A DNA stretch of 64,000 nt from the NCBI RefSeq assembly GCF_018362995.1, contig NZ_CP074372.1, forward strand, positions 186,001 to 250,000, read 5' to 3'. Source of the DNA: Chryseobacterium indologenes. GTDB lineage: Bacteria; Bacteroidota; Bacteroidia; Flavobacteriales; Weeksellaceae. The first letter of the stretch is position 1. Every line of letters begins with the position of its first letter. Of this stretch, positions 26,913-36,081 are shown piece by piece. The notes beneath the pieces were generated by a model. The model ran no database searches. It was not told the DNA's origin and worked only from the letters and a program-made list of their open reading frames with translations. A program made the translations under genes and the position numbers.

Positions 26913-28580
26913 TTATTTAACTGCGTTTTTTGCCACATCTTTTCCGATGGAAAGTGAATTTTTATCGGATGTCACTTCTTTAGGAACCAATACTGCTCCT
27001 GTTTTGCTTCCTAACACTTTCACAACAGGCTTACTGGCAGATTCAAACTTCACTGTTGAAAGGTTGATGTTTTTACTGTTGTAAATGGTTGCTCCCGTTC
27101 CTTCTGAATATTTCAGTTTTACATTTTTCAATTGAATTCCGTCTGCGTCTACGATGGTTAATGCTTTTCTGGTATTAAACTGTGAATCTTCAATGACTAT
27201 ATTTTTAAGATTCATTTCTGCTAAACCGAATAACGTAATGGCTTCACCAGAATTGACGGCATTGATATTTTTAAAGAAAATATTTCTGAAAACAGGTGTT
27301 TCTTCTGTTACCGGATACACTTTTTCCGGCGCTTTGTTGCCTTCCTTCTTTTGGCCATCCTCTAACACAGGAGAGGCTCCTTCATAGAACATATTGAAAC
27401 CAATGGTCTGTGTCGGAATATTAATCATGTCAATATTTTTAATATAAATGTTTTCAACAATTCCGCCTCTCCCGCGGGTTGTTTTAAAACGAAGACCGAT
27501 ATCTGTTCCGATGAAGGTACAGTCGGAAACATGGATGTTCCTTGCTCCGCCGGACATTTCACTCCCGATAACAAAACCTCCGTGACCGTGGTATACGACA
27601 TTGTTTTTGACAATTACATTTTCAGTGGGTATTCCTCTTTTTCTGCCATCCAGATCTTTTCCTGATTTTATACAGATGGCATCGTCACCCACATCAAAAG
27701 TATTATCGTAAATCAAAACATTTTTACATGATTCGAGATCTACACCGTCCCCATTTTGTGAAAACCATGGATTTCTAACCGTAAGATTTCTTAAAATAAC
27801 GTTGGTACACATCAATGGATGAAGATTCCATGCCGGGGAATTCTGGAAGGTAGGTCCGTCTAACAACACTTTATCACAACCGACTAAACTTACCATTACC
27901 GGACGAAGAAAATCTTTAACTGTCGTTAATTCATCTTTAGAAATTTTATCGGGGACATTGAAACTAGAACTGCTTTCAAATCCTTTTTTATAACTTTCTG
28001 AAGGGAACCATGTTTTTCCGTCTGCAGATAATAATCCGCCAGATTTCACTATATTTTTCCATTCAGATTCTGAAACTTTGCTTTTTTTGATGGCTCTCCA
28101 CGCATCACCGCTTCCATCAATTACCCCTTTTCCTGTGATGGCAATATTGGTTGCATTTTTCGCGGAAATAGGAGACTGGCAGCGAATGGTATTTAATCCT
28201 TCAAAACTTACGTCGACCAAAGGATAATCTGCTTTATCTTTACTGAAAATGATGAAAGCACCTTCTTCCACGTGAAGGTTGATATTGCTTTTCAACTCAA
28301 TGGGACCCGTTAACCACATTCCGCGGGGAATAACCAATTTTCCACCGCCTTTTGTACTAAGGTCTTCAATTGCTTTTTTGAAAGCTTCCGTATTTTTTAC
28401 ATTTCCGCCTGCAATGCCACCATATTGTGTGATAGAAACGGTGTTGGCTGCAAATGAAGTTTCTGCCACCTGAGGCATTTTAAACTCAATGTTTTTATAA
28501 ATATCCAGGTTCTGAGCATATGTTTGTCCTGAAAATATCATGACTGCAGCTAAACCGATAATTGTAAGAGACTTCTTCAT
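26913..28580 (-). CDS. GH28 polygalacturonase (copy 1)
   Basis: 555 residues, signal peptide ending near QTYAQN. The beta-helix GH28 motifs are present: NGDGVDLESC and VGDDAICIKSGKD (three catalytic Asp), GHGGFVIGSEMSGG (His and Gly) and RFKTTRGRGG (Arg, Lys). The extra length over typical 450-residue members comes from an insert near 170-230 and a C-terminal extension. It probably releases galacturonate from chain ends or rhamnogalacturonan oligomers. It starts one base after the CE12 stop, which indicates tight coupling. Confidence 0.92.
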   Translation of the reverse strand: MKKSLTIIGLAAVMIFSGQTYAQNLDIYKNIEFKMPQVAETSFAANTVSITQYGGIAGGNVKNTEAFKKAIEDLSTKGGGKLVIPRGMWLTGPIELKSNINLHVEEGAFIIFSKDKADYPLVDVSFEGLNTIRCQSPISAKNATNIAITGKGVIDGSGDAWRAIKKSKVSESEWKNIVKSGGLLSADGKTWFPSESYKKGFESSSSFNVPDKISKDELTTVKDFLRPVMVSLVGCDKVLLDGPTFQNSPAWNLHPLMCTNVILRNLTVRNPWFSQNGDGVDLESCKNVLIYDNTFDVGDDAICIKSGKDLDGRKRGIPTENVIVKNNVVYHGHGGFVIGSEMSGGARNIHVSDCTFIGTDIGLRFKTTRGRGGIVENIYIKNIDMINIPTQTIGFNMFYEGASPVLEDGQKKEGNKAPEKVYPVTEETPVFRNIFFKNINAVNSGEAITLFGLAEMNLKNIVIEDSQFNTRKALTIVDADGIQLKNVKLKYSEGTGATIYNSKNINLSTVKFESASKPVVKVLGSKTGAVLVPKEVTSDKNSLSIGKDVAKNAVK

Positions 28581-28581
28581 T

Positions 28582-29427
28582 TTATTTTTTCTGAGTTTTA
28601 ATTACTTTTTTAAATTCCTGGTAAACAATGGAGGCCATTGCTTTTGCGCCTTCCGGCTGAAAATGGGTATTGTCTTTTTGACCCTTCGGATAGGCTTCAT
28701 ATACATTCTCAGGGAGATTCATGAAATAGTGATTCGTTGTAAAGTCCTGTCCTTTCTTTGTAAAATATTCCATGGATAATTTGTTTAAATCGATGTAAGG
28801 AACATTCATTTCTTTAGCAATTTCAATGGGTGCCTGAGCATATTCTCCGTGTACATTTTCCAGTTTGCCGTTTTTCCATGGATAATTTCTGGCAACGGGT
28901 GTTAAGATGATAGGATTTGCACCTTTTTGTTTTGTCTGCGTTACAAATAATCTTAAAAATTCTTTATATCCTTCAATGTTTATATACCGCTCTGTATGCT
29001 TTTCAGAACCGTCATTATGACCAAACTGCATAATGACGTAATCGTTCGGCTGCAAATGTTCATACACATATCTCCATCTTCCTTCCTGAAAAAATGTTCT
29101 GGTACTTCTTCCGCCATGCGCTCTGTCAATAACAGCAACAGAATCTGTTGTAATTGCGGGTTTCAGAAAAGCCAGACTGTCTTTTGTAAAATAGGGCTGA
29201 AAAACCTGTCCCCATCCGGTAATCGGGTAGCGGACTTTCATATAATCTTTTCCCGGTTCGTAATCTCCGGTATAATCTGCCATTGTGGAATCTCCGATAA
29301 GATAAATATGGGTGACCTTTGTATTGTGTTTTGCCATTGTCTTTTGGACGTTGTTTTGTGATTGACATGCAGACAACAGCAAAACGACGAATAAAAATGA
29401 AACTATACTATATCTTTTTTTTGTCAT
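28582..29427 (-). CDS. CE12 rhamnogalacturonan acetylesterase (copy 2), lipoprotein
   Basis: The frame is open from 29460, but ATG 29427 begins MTKKRYSIVSFLFVVLLLSAC, a lipoprotein signal, giving 281 residues. SGNH motifs: GDSTMADYTG, RAHGGRSTRTFFQEGRW, GHNDGSEK and DNTHFQ. It removes acetyl groups from rhamnogalacturonan at the cell surface or periplasm. It lies after a strong hairpin (29459-29491) that separates it from the GH43 gene. Confidence 0.92.
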   Translation of the reverse strand: MTKKRYSIVSFLFVVLLLSACQSQNNVQKTMAKHNTKVTHIYLIGDSTMADYTGDYEPGKDYMKVRYPITGWGQVFQPYFTKDSLAFLKPAITTDSVAVIDRAHGGRSTRTFFQEGRWRYVYEHLQPNDYVIMQFGHNDGSEKHTERYINIEGYKEFLRLFVTQTKQKGANPIILTPVARNYPWKNGKLENVHGEYAQAPIEIAKEMNVPYIDLNKLSMEYFTKKGQDFTTNHYFMNLPENVYEAYPKGQKDNTHFQPEGAKAMASIVYQEFKKVIKTQKK

Positions 29428-29458
29428 TGATTTTAATGAATTAGGCTCTAATTTTATC

Positions 29459-29491
29459 AAACCTAACAGGTTTTTAAAACCTGTTAGGTTT
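29459..29491 (-). terminator. Near-perfect hairpin after GH43
   Basis: Arms 29459-29474 and 29476-29491 are perfect 16 bp complements (AAACCTAACAGGTTTT type) with a one-base centre. It lies 18 bases after the GH43 stop and can act as a terminator or RNA processing stem within the long operon. Confidence 0.65.
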
Positions 29492-29509
29492 CTATATTGT
29501 TAAATGAAA

Positions 29510-31150
29510 TTAATTTTTAGTAATTCTGAACCAGGCAAAATCTGCATAGCCACCACGATTTGCTTTTTGTGTGCTTACAGAATACAGGCCGACTTTTGCC
29601 CCAATCCATTTTCCGGGTTTCGCCTGGAATACATCGCCCACTGGGGTGAAATTTTTTCCGTTTTCACTGTAGCTGAACTGGCATAGGCCGTTCGGCTCAC
29701 TTACATTTACTTTTAAATAGACTTCGTTTCCTTTTAATTTTGTTTCAAACAGAACCTTCTCTTCACCTCCTTTATCTGCTTTTTCGGCTCTTCTTAACTG
29801 AATATAAAATCCATCGGGTTTATTGGTAATCACAATTGACTCATGATCTAATCCCATTACTAATAAACCTGCAGTTTTGCCTTCTTTAGCATCTTCGGGA
29901 GTTAATTTTACTTTGGTAGAAGCTGCAAAATTCGGGGCAGGGAATTTTTGGGTTAACAGATTCGGAACATTCCATAGATTTTTTTCACCTTCAGGAACTT
30001 TTATTGAAAATAATCTTAAAAATTTCTGTCCGGGAAGTTTAGAAGACCACACGATATTTTCGTTGGCGCTCCATTGCCATTGAATTCCCAATTTCGCTTT
30101 ATCAAATTCATCTGTTTCAGGAGGAGTAGCAACAGGGTAGGATTTTCCCACGTTTGGTTTTTTATAGGTTAAAACCGGTTCTCCGATTCCGTTTTTATTA
30201 TTATCGATCCCGATAACAGGCCAGTCTTTTTCCCACTTCATTGGTTGTAAGTGAACGATTCTTCCGCCCGTATCCACATCCTGAAAATGATAGAACCAAT
30301 CTTCCCCAGAAGGTGTATCTACCCAAGCACCCTGATGCGGTCCGTTGATTTTTGTTGATCCCTGTTCCAGCACTACTTTTTCTTCGTAGGGTCCGTCAAT
30401 ATTTTTTGATCTTAATACCAATTGCCAACCGGTTGCTACACCACCTGCAGGAGCAAAAATGTAGTAATAACCGTTTTTTTTATACATTTTCGGACCTTCC
30501 ACTGTTGGATGTGCATCGTGGCCATCGAAAATGTGAACTCCTTTATCGAGGACTTTTGTTCCTTCGGGATTCATTTTGTTAAGAGTCAGAATACTTTTCA
30601 CCCCGGCGCGGCTTCCTGCCCAACCATGCACTAAATAAGCATTTCCATCCTCATCCCAAAACGGACAAGAGTCGATTAAACCTTTTCCTTCCATTACCAA
30701 AATAGGCTTCTCCCAGGTTCCTATCGGATCTTTAGTTTTCACCATGTAAATTCCGAAATCGGGATCGCCCCAATAGATGTAAAATTCACCTTTGTGAAAT
30801 CTGATACTGGGTGCCCAAACTCCGTCACCTCTTTTGGGTGTGGAAAAATGGTTGTTTGGAAGTACATCAGGAAGTGCATAATTCACCAGTTTCCAGTTGA
30901 CCATATCTTTTGAATGAAGAATGGGCAGCCCTGGAGCTTCATTGAAACTTGAAGCGGTCATATAATAATCTTCACCAACGCGAATAGCGTCCGGATCAGA
31001 ATAATCAGCGTATAAAACCGGATTTCTGTAACTTTTTCCCTGATCGGCAGTCCAGACTTCGGAAACGTAGTTTTTCTCCTGTGCGGTGAGGTATGTTGAA
31101 GCAACTGAAAATAATGTGATTGCTGCTATATTTAAAATTTTTGTCTTCAT
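29510..31150 (-). CDS. GH43 family hydrolase (arabinofuranosidase or xylosidase)
   Basis: 546 residues, signal peptide ending near TYLTAQEK. The five-bladed propeller motif ADYSDPDAIRVGEDYYM (catalytic Asp), GLIDSCPFWDEDGNAYLVHG (Asp) and AHPTVEGPKMYKKNGYYY (Glu) place it in GH43. A C-terminal concanavalin-like domain (about 345-546) follows, as in subfamilies active on arabinan or xylan. In this operon arabinan or xylose side chains of pectin are likely; subfamily not assigned. Confidence 0.88.
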   Translation of the reverse strand: MKTKILNIAAITLFSVASTYLTAQEKNYVSEVWTADQGKSYRNPVLYADYSDPDAIRVGEDYYMTASSFNEAPGLPILHSKDMVNWKLVNYALPDVLPNNHFSTPKRGDGVWAPSIRFHKGEFYIYWGDPDFGIYMVKTKDPIGTWEKPILVMEGKGLIDSCPFWDEDGNAYLVHGWAGSRAGVKSILTLNKMNPEGTKVLDKGVHIFDGHDAHPTVEGPKMYKKNGYYYIFAPAGGVATGWQLVLRSKNIDGPYEEKVVLEQGSTKINGPHQGAWVDTPSGEDWFYHFQDVDTGGRIVHLQPMKWEKDWPVIGIDNNKNGIGEPVLTYKKPNVGKSYPVATPPETDEFDKAKLGIQWQWSANENIVWSSKLPGQKFLRLFSIKVPEGEKNLWNVPNLLTQKFPAPNFAASTKVKLTPEDAKEGKTAGLLVMGLDHESIVITNKPDGFYIQLRRAEKADKGGEEKVLFETKLKGNEVYLKVNVSEPNGLCQFSYSENGKNFTPVGDVFQAKPGKWIGAKVGLYSVSTQKANRGGYADFAWFRITKN

Positions 31151-31200
31151 AAAATCAGATTCATTATTTAGGTAATAGGAATCAGGTTGTGGTTCTTGAT

Positions 31201-32460
31201 TTATTTTTCAAATTCTAAACTTGCCAAAATGAATGGTCCTGTTCCTTTTCCGTCATTTGAACGGACTTCTTCGTTTACATAATATTCGTAAGAACCGTCT
31301 CTGTAAGGTTTTCCTCCTAATCCGGCAACGGCACAGCATTTATTTAAATTAACCACGCCGTTTTCATCAACCGTGATTAAATTTTTGATAATTCCGTCGT
31401 AACCTTTTTTTGCAGCAGCTTTGTATGATTTTGGAAGATAACCCTCGTTAACCGATTTAATGATCGTATAAACGAACATAGCTGATGCTGTTGCTTCTTC
31501 ATAATTACCTTTTTCCAAAGGCTTGTCTAGGATCTGGTACCAAAGACCGGATTTTTTATCCTGAACTTTAATGACTGCATCTGCGTAAGATTGTAAGTAA
31601 GAAATTAATCTTGCTCTTCCCGGATGGTCTTTGGGTAAATAATCCAATACATCCACCATGGCCATTCCGTACCAGCCCATCGCTCTTCCCCAGAAATTTG
31701 GGGAAAGTCCGGTTTCTTTATTGGCCCAGGCTTCTTTTTTACTCTCATCCCAGGCATGATAAAGAAGTCCTGATTTTTTGTCTAAAAGATTTTTCTGAAC
31801 GGAATCAAATTGGAAAACAATATCGTCATATGCTTTCTGAGCATCTGCATTTTTGATAAAATCTTTCGTATAGTGCGTGTAGAAAGGCATTCCCATATAA
31901 AGGCCATCCAGCCAAACCTGGTAAGGATAGATTTTTTTATGCCAGAAAGATCCTTCATCGGTTCTTGGCTGCCCATCGATTTGTGAACGTAAAGTTTGAA
32001 GTGCCTTCAGGTATTTCTCTTTTTTCTCTTTTTCATACAGGTAAAGAAGAACATTTCCGCTGTTGAGCATGTCAATATTATATTTAGAAAGGTCGTAGGT
32101 AAGGATTGTACCATCTTCTTTAATCAGGTCTTCACCAAAACCGCTGATATAGTCGTAATATTCTTTTTTGCCTGTTTTTGCATATACTTTTTCTGCACCG
32201 TCCAAAACTATTGCTGACGGATAGGTCCATTTCGGACTTTTACTGAAATCAAGCATCCACGCTTTTGGGAATCTATGCATTTCAGAAAGCAGCATTCTTT
32301 CTGACCATTTCAAATTGGAAGGAATTATTTTTCCTGATTTTGAAGTTTCTGTTGAAGTTTTTGCTGCGGTTACATTTTTCGTTTGAGCACAAGCGAGGAA
32401 CATTCCTGAACCTAGAATGACCACCGCATATGCTTTTATTGTATTATTAATGAAATTCAT
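31201..32460 (-). CDS. GH105 unsaturated rhamnogalacturonyl hydrolase
   Basis: 419 residues, lipoprotein signal (GMFLAC). The alpha/alpha-barrel GH105 marks are YQVWLDGLYMGMPFYTHY with the catalytic Asp, NFWGRAMGWYGMAMVDVLDYLP and the end GTGPFILASLEF. It removes the 4,5-unsaturated uronate left by lyases from oligomer ends, feeding KdgF and KduI. It follows the DUF4861 gene by 11 bases. Confidence 0.93.
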   Translation of the reverse strand: MNFINNTIKAYAVVILGSGMFLACAQTKNVTAAKTSTETSKSGKIIPSNLKWSERMLLSEMHRFPKAWMLDFSKSPKWTYPSAIVLDGAEKVYAKTGKKEYYDYISGFGEDLIKEDGTILTYDLSKYNIDMLNSGNVLLYLYEKEKKEKYLKALQTLRSQIDGQPRTDEGSFWHKKIYPYQVWLDGLYMGMPFYTHYTKDFIKNADAQKAYDDIVFQFDSVQKNLLDKKSGLLYHAWDESKKEAWANKETGLSPNFWGRAMGWYGMAMVDVLDYLPKDHPGRARLISYLQSYADAVIKVQDKKSGLWYQILDKPLEKGNYEEATASAMFVYTIIKSVNEGYLPKSYKAAAKKGYDGIIKNLITVDENGVVNLNKCCAVAGLGGKPYRDGSYEYYVNEEVRSNDGKGTGPFILASLEFEK

Positions 32461-32471
32461 GATCCTAAACT

Positions 32472-33470
32472 TTAAAGTTGATTATTTTTATCTAAAATTT
32501 CCAGTTTTTTATCTAAATCCTGATAAAATGCTTCTTCTGTTACCAAACCGTTTGGTTCCCATGACCAGGCTCCCAAAAAGTAATAAGAGACATTCTTTGT
32601 TTTCTTGAAAACTACAGTATGCGTTGATTTTATTTTTACATATTTATCAAAACTTTCGAGAGAATAGAAGATAGCCATGCCCAGATTATCATCTTTTTTC
32701 GTTTCGGTTTGATTGCCGTAAGAAGCAATGTAGCCCCATTTCTTATTTTTACTGATTCCCTGTTTTAACGGGATATTTTTAAAAGCAACAATTCCTGTAC
32801 ATAATCCTGAAATGGTATTGCTTAAGTTTAAATCTACTTTTACAAACCTATCTCTGTTGAAAATCGTCAGTTTTGACTGTAAATCGATGGGATTTCCCCA
32901 GGTTTTCCAGCCTTTATAATCGATAGATGCGTAAGACTGGTCTTTTTCATTAACAACTTTTACGGCTGTATTTTTTACAATTTTAAAAGTTTCAACAAAA
33001 TCATTTTGTTCATCATATCTTCCATAAGAACCGATGCCGATTGTACGTCCGGATTTCAAAATGTCCTGTCCCCAGAAGGCATCGTGATGATAGGATTCAA
33101 AGCCGTCTTGTCCGACTTCAGGTAAAACCAAAGTGTTTACTTTTTTACCGAAAATATCCGTAGCGTTTCTCCAGTCCAGATATAATCTGTAGCCGATCTG
33201 GTTGTTTTCCAGTCCGATACCTTCATATCGGATATAGTAAGAATGATCGGTATGAGATTCAGGAAGAGTGATTTCCTGAACATTTTTGAAAGTTCCTCCA
33301 ATGTACTGATTATCTTCCCATTTTCCTCCTTCTTTTACGGAAAGTTCCGCATAGGAAAAGGGAGCTTTTGGATTTTTCTTAATTTTTTCAATTACAGAAG
33401 TCTGAGCCAGAGAAAATGCTGAGCTCAAAAATGCTCCTGCTATTAATATCTTAAACAAGTTGAATTTCAT
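32472..33470 (-). CDS. DUF4861 family protein (copy 2)
   Basis: 332 residues, signal peptide ending near FSLAQT. It shares the DUF4861 core with the protein at 16019-17200 (IRYEGIGLENNQIGYRLYLDWRNATDIFGK, then GQDILKSGRTIGIGSYG). Function unknown. Its 11-base spacing to GH105 and its copy beside PL10 suggest work on unsaturated or acidic oligosaccharides. No catalytic motif that I can name is visible. Confidence 0.82.
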   Translation of the reverse strand: MKFNLFKILIAGAFLSSAFSLAQTSVIEKIKKNPKAPFSYAELSVKEGGKWEDNQYIGGTFKNVQEITLPESHTDHSYYIRYEGIGLENNQIGYRLYLDWRNATDIFGKKVNTLVLPEVGQDGFESYHHDAFWGQDILKSGRTIGIGSYGRYDEQNDFVETFKIVKNTAVKVVNEKDQSYASIDYKGWKTWGNPIDLQSKLTIFNRDRFVKVDLNLSNTISGLCTGIVAFKNIPLKQGISKNKKWGYIASYGNQTETKKDDNLGMAIFYSLESFDKYVKIKSTHTVVFKKTKNVSYYFLGAWSWEPNGLVTEEAFYQDLDKKLEILDKNNQL

Positions 33471-33519
33471 AATATCTCTTTTTTAGATAACTGGTTTTTT
33501 AAACTAAAAGTTTTCATGG

Positions 33520-34938
33520 TTATTGGTATTGTCTTTCGGTTATTTTTTTAACCAGATCGTTAAAATATACTTCAATATTATCGTAGTTTTTATCCAAATT
33601 CCGTTCGTTGGAATTGGCAACTTTTGGATTTAATTTATTCTTAATTTCCCATTCATCAGGCATTCCGTCGTTGTCTGAATCGGGTAGGGGTTTTCCTCTT
33701 TTTAAATCCGGAAATCCGCCGACATCTTTTTGAGAATCTATGATTCCGCTGGAACTTCCTTTTGAACCGCTGTAAGTGAAGCTTCCGTTTTTTACATCTT
33801 TTAAAACATGTAAATCCACAGCATCCCTTACTAAACTGGCACCGCCGATCTGTAAAATTTTATCATAAGCTGCTTTTGCAGGATCAGTTTTTACATTATT
33901 CTGAATATCATGAGGCTTGTTGATTTTTATTTCATTTTTATCTTTTTCCATCAGGTTATAAGACGGTTTCATCTGTGCGAAAACTCCTTGTGCCCAATTG
34001 TCTTTTGTTACTTCTGCATTTCCTTCAATCACATTTCCGGTGATGTAATATTTCCCCCAGATATTGTAAACTTCTGTCTCTGGTTTTTCATTTTTATCAA
34101 TGGCAACAATTCTCTGTCTGGTCATGGTTGCAGGTCCAGGTTTGTAGTAATTATTAACCATATTTACGTTCATTCCTTCACCACCGTAGATATTGTTGTG
34201 TCCCCAGTTGTAGATCACATTATTTCTGAAATCGGTAAGATCGGTCAGGGCAAATTCACTTCCCGCATATTCTCCCAATCTCGGGTTTCTGCTGTCGTGA
34301 TGAGCATAGAGATTATGGTGAAAACTTGCAAATTTTCCTCCTGCAATTCCGCCATATCCGTGAGCGCCTTTCCGGTGAGCAGAATTTCTTAAACTTTCTG
34401 CGATCACGCACCATTGAAGCGTGGTGTTTTCATTCACATAAATGGATACTGTTTCATCTGTTGACCAGCTCATAGAGCAATGATCAATGATTAGATTTTT
34501 GACAAATCTTGCCCCTAACGCATCGCCTTCAAAATTTTTCTGATCGCCCATTCTGAATCGCATGTAACGTATAACCACATTGTCTGCGCCTATGAAAGTT
34601 TCGTAATTGGCAACTGTAATTCCATCTCCGGGAGCAGTTTGTCCGGCAACGGTAACATCGCCTTCCTTTATCTTTAAAGGGGATTCCAGATAAATGGTTC
34701 CGCCGGTTTTAAACACAATATATCTCGGACCTTTTTGGTCTAAAGCATATCTTAAAGTGCCTTCTGAGCCATCATCTGTTAGTTTTGTTACGAAATAAAC
34801 CCTTCCGCCGCGGCCACCTGTTGTATATCTTCCGAAACCTTCTGCTCCCGGAAAACTCAAGACTTCCTGAGCATTGGTCAACATTGCAATACCACATAAG
34901 GTCCCTATCGTGAACATTTTTTTGAAGTGCTTTTTCAA
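33520..34938 (-). CDS. PL1 family pectate lyase
   Basis: The frame is open from 35076 but overlaps the CE8 gene there. TTG 34938 gives LKKHFKKMFTIGTLCGIAMLTNAQ, a good signal peptide with a basic head, and 472 residues; ATG 34917 is a weaker alternative. The catalytic part begins SFPGAEGFGRYTTGGRGG, as in the lyase at 12815, and has RYMRFRMGDQ and DHCSMSWSTDETVS rungs. A DNDGMPDEWEIKNKL loop closes the domain. It lacks the Fn3, LamG and sorting domains of its relative and is probably periplasmic. Confidence 0.87.
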   Translation of the reverse strand: MKKHFKKMFTIGTLCGIAMLTNAQEVLSFPGAEGFGRYTTGGRGGRVYFVTKLTDDGSEGTLRYALDQKGPRYIVFKTGGTIYLESPLKIKEGDVTVAGQTAPGDGITVANYETFIGADNVVIRYMRFRMGDQKNFEGDALGARFVKNLIIDHCSMSWSTDETVSIYVNENTTLQWCVIAESLRNSAHRKGAHGYGGIAGGKFASFHHNLYAHHDSRNPRLGEYAGSEFALTDLTDFRNNVIYNWGHNNIYGGEGMNVNMVNNYYKPGPATMTRQRIVAIDKNEKPETEVYNIWGKYYITGNVIEGNAEVTKDNWAQGVFAQMKPSYNLMEKDKNEIKINKPHDIQNNVKTDPAKAAYDKILQIGGASLVRDAVDLHVLKDVKNGSFTYSGSKGSSSGIIDSQKDVGGFPDLKRGKPLPDSDNDGMPDEWEIKNKLNPKVANSNERNLDKNYDNIEVYFNDLVKKITERQYQ

Positions 34939-34976
34939 GATTGAAAATTTTTTGGTGTTTTGGATTTGGATTAGGT

Positions 34977-35999
34977 TTATTTCAAACTTTTTTTGATGTT
35001 CCAACGGTCGTTTCCTTTTAAAATAATTTCTGTAGTGTACTTTTTTCTTTCTCCTTTTGTTAATTGATGTGACCACGGAACTCTTTTGGAAATATGGGCT
35101 CCGCTTCCTTTTGAGTTGAATTCTGCGTAGAAAGTGGTCTTTTCTGCATCAGGTTTGCTCCAGTTGTGCCATCCTTCAGGTTTTATGGTAGAATTGATTT
35201 CGCAATCAATGTAAACGGTTTTTGCAAAAGGTCTCCAGGGTCTTCCTAAATACACTGAGTTTTCTTTGGCATTTCCGATGATTTTTGAATTGATAAAAAC
35301 AAATCCGAACTCGTTTTCCTGTGGGGTAGAAGCGGCTGTAACGTAGCTTGCCGTTTCTTTAGAATAAATGGTGCAGTTTTCAAAAACGGCAGTTCCGGCT
35401 CCGAAAATATAATCGATTGTACCTTCGATATAGCAGTTTTTAAAGTAATTTCTTGATGGTTTTGTCTTGTCAGTGGAATCCTGAGCTCCTTTTAAGTACA
35501 ATGTATCCTGATTTCCTAAGAATCTGCAGTTTTCAAAAGCGATTCTGTCTCCTGAAGTCAGTACGGCAACGGCCTGCCCAACTTTTCCTGAGCTGTTTTC
35601 AAATGAAATGTTTTTCGCTGTGAAATCATTTGAATAAATAAAAATAGTAGAAGAACCTGTGGTTCCGATATCTTTTCCTTCTGCATTCTTTTTTGAAGCA
35701 AAATCATCATACGTAATGTTGGTGTTTTGAGGGTTTTCTCCTTCTAACACAATGGGACCTTTTGTTTCAGGAATGGTAATTTTTTCTTTGTAAACTCCAG
35801 GTTTAATTAAAATTTTTGTCCTTATAGAAGAATCATTTTCAATGGCATCAATGGCTTGTTGTATGGTGGTAAAGCTGCCTTTTCCGTCTTTTGAAACCAC
35901 GATCGTTTTATCGGCAGTTTTAAAAGAAAGAAGGCTTAACAATAGTATCGAAAGTATTGAAATGAAGTTAAAATTTATATTAATGAGAGGAGCTTTCAT
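34977..35999 (-). CDS. CE8 pectin methylesterase (copy 2)
   Basis: 340 residues with a hydrophobic N-terminal signal (about residues 9-27). CE8 marks: LGNQDTLYLKG (Gln, Asp), EGTIDYIFGAGTAVFENC (Asp) and YLGRPWRPFAKTVYI (Arg). It is first of the enzymes after SusD, 82 bases away, so it is probably strongly induced. The loop after QDTLYLKGAQDSTDKTKPSR is longer than in the copy at 24681, which may change preference for chain methylation pattern. Confidence 0.93.
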   Translation of the reverse strand: MKAPLININFNFISILSILLLSLLSFKTADKTIVVSKDGKGSFTTIQQAIDAIENDSSIRTKILIKPGVYKEKITIPETKGPIVLEGENPQNTNITYDDFASKKNAEGKDIGTTGSSTIFIYSNDFTAKNISFENSSGKVGQAVAVLTSGDRIAFENCRFLGNQDTLYLKGAQDSTDKTKPSRNYFKNCYIEGTIDYIFGAGTAVFENCTIYSKETASYVTAASTPQENEFGFVFINSKIIGNAKENSVYLGRPWRPFAKTVYIDCEINSTIKPEGWHNWSKPDAEKTTFYAEFNSKGSGAHISKRVPWSHQLTKGERKKYTTEIILKGNDRWNIKKSLK

Positions 36000-36081
36000 A
36001 AAGGTTTAATTTGATTTAAAATACAGACTTAGCCAAGGCCAAGCCTGTATTCTCAACTTAATATGAATGTATTTTTAATTT

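Noticed and set aside
33910..34392. 160-codon plus-strand frame inside the PL1 lyase gene
   Set aside because: It lies wholly antisense to a well-supported gene and its product has no recognisable features.
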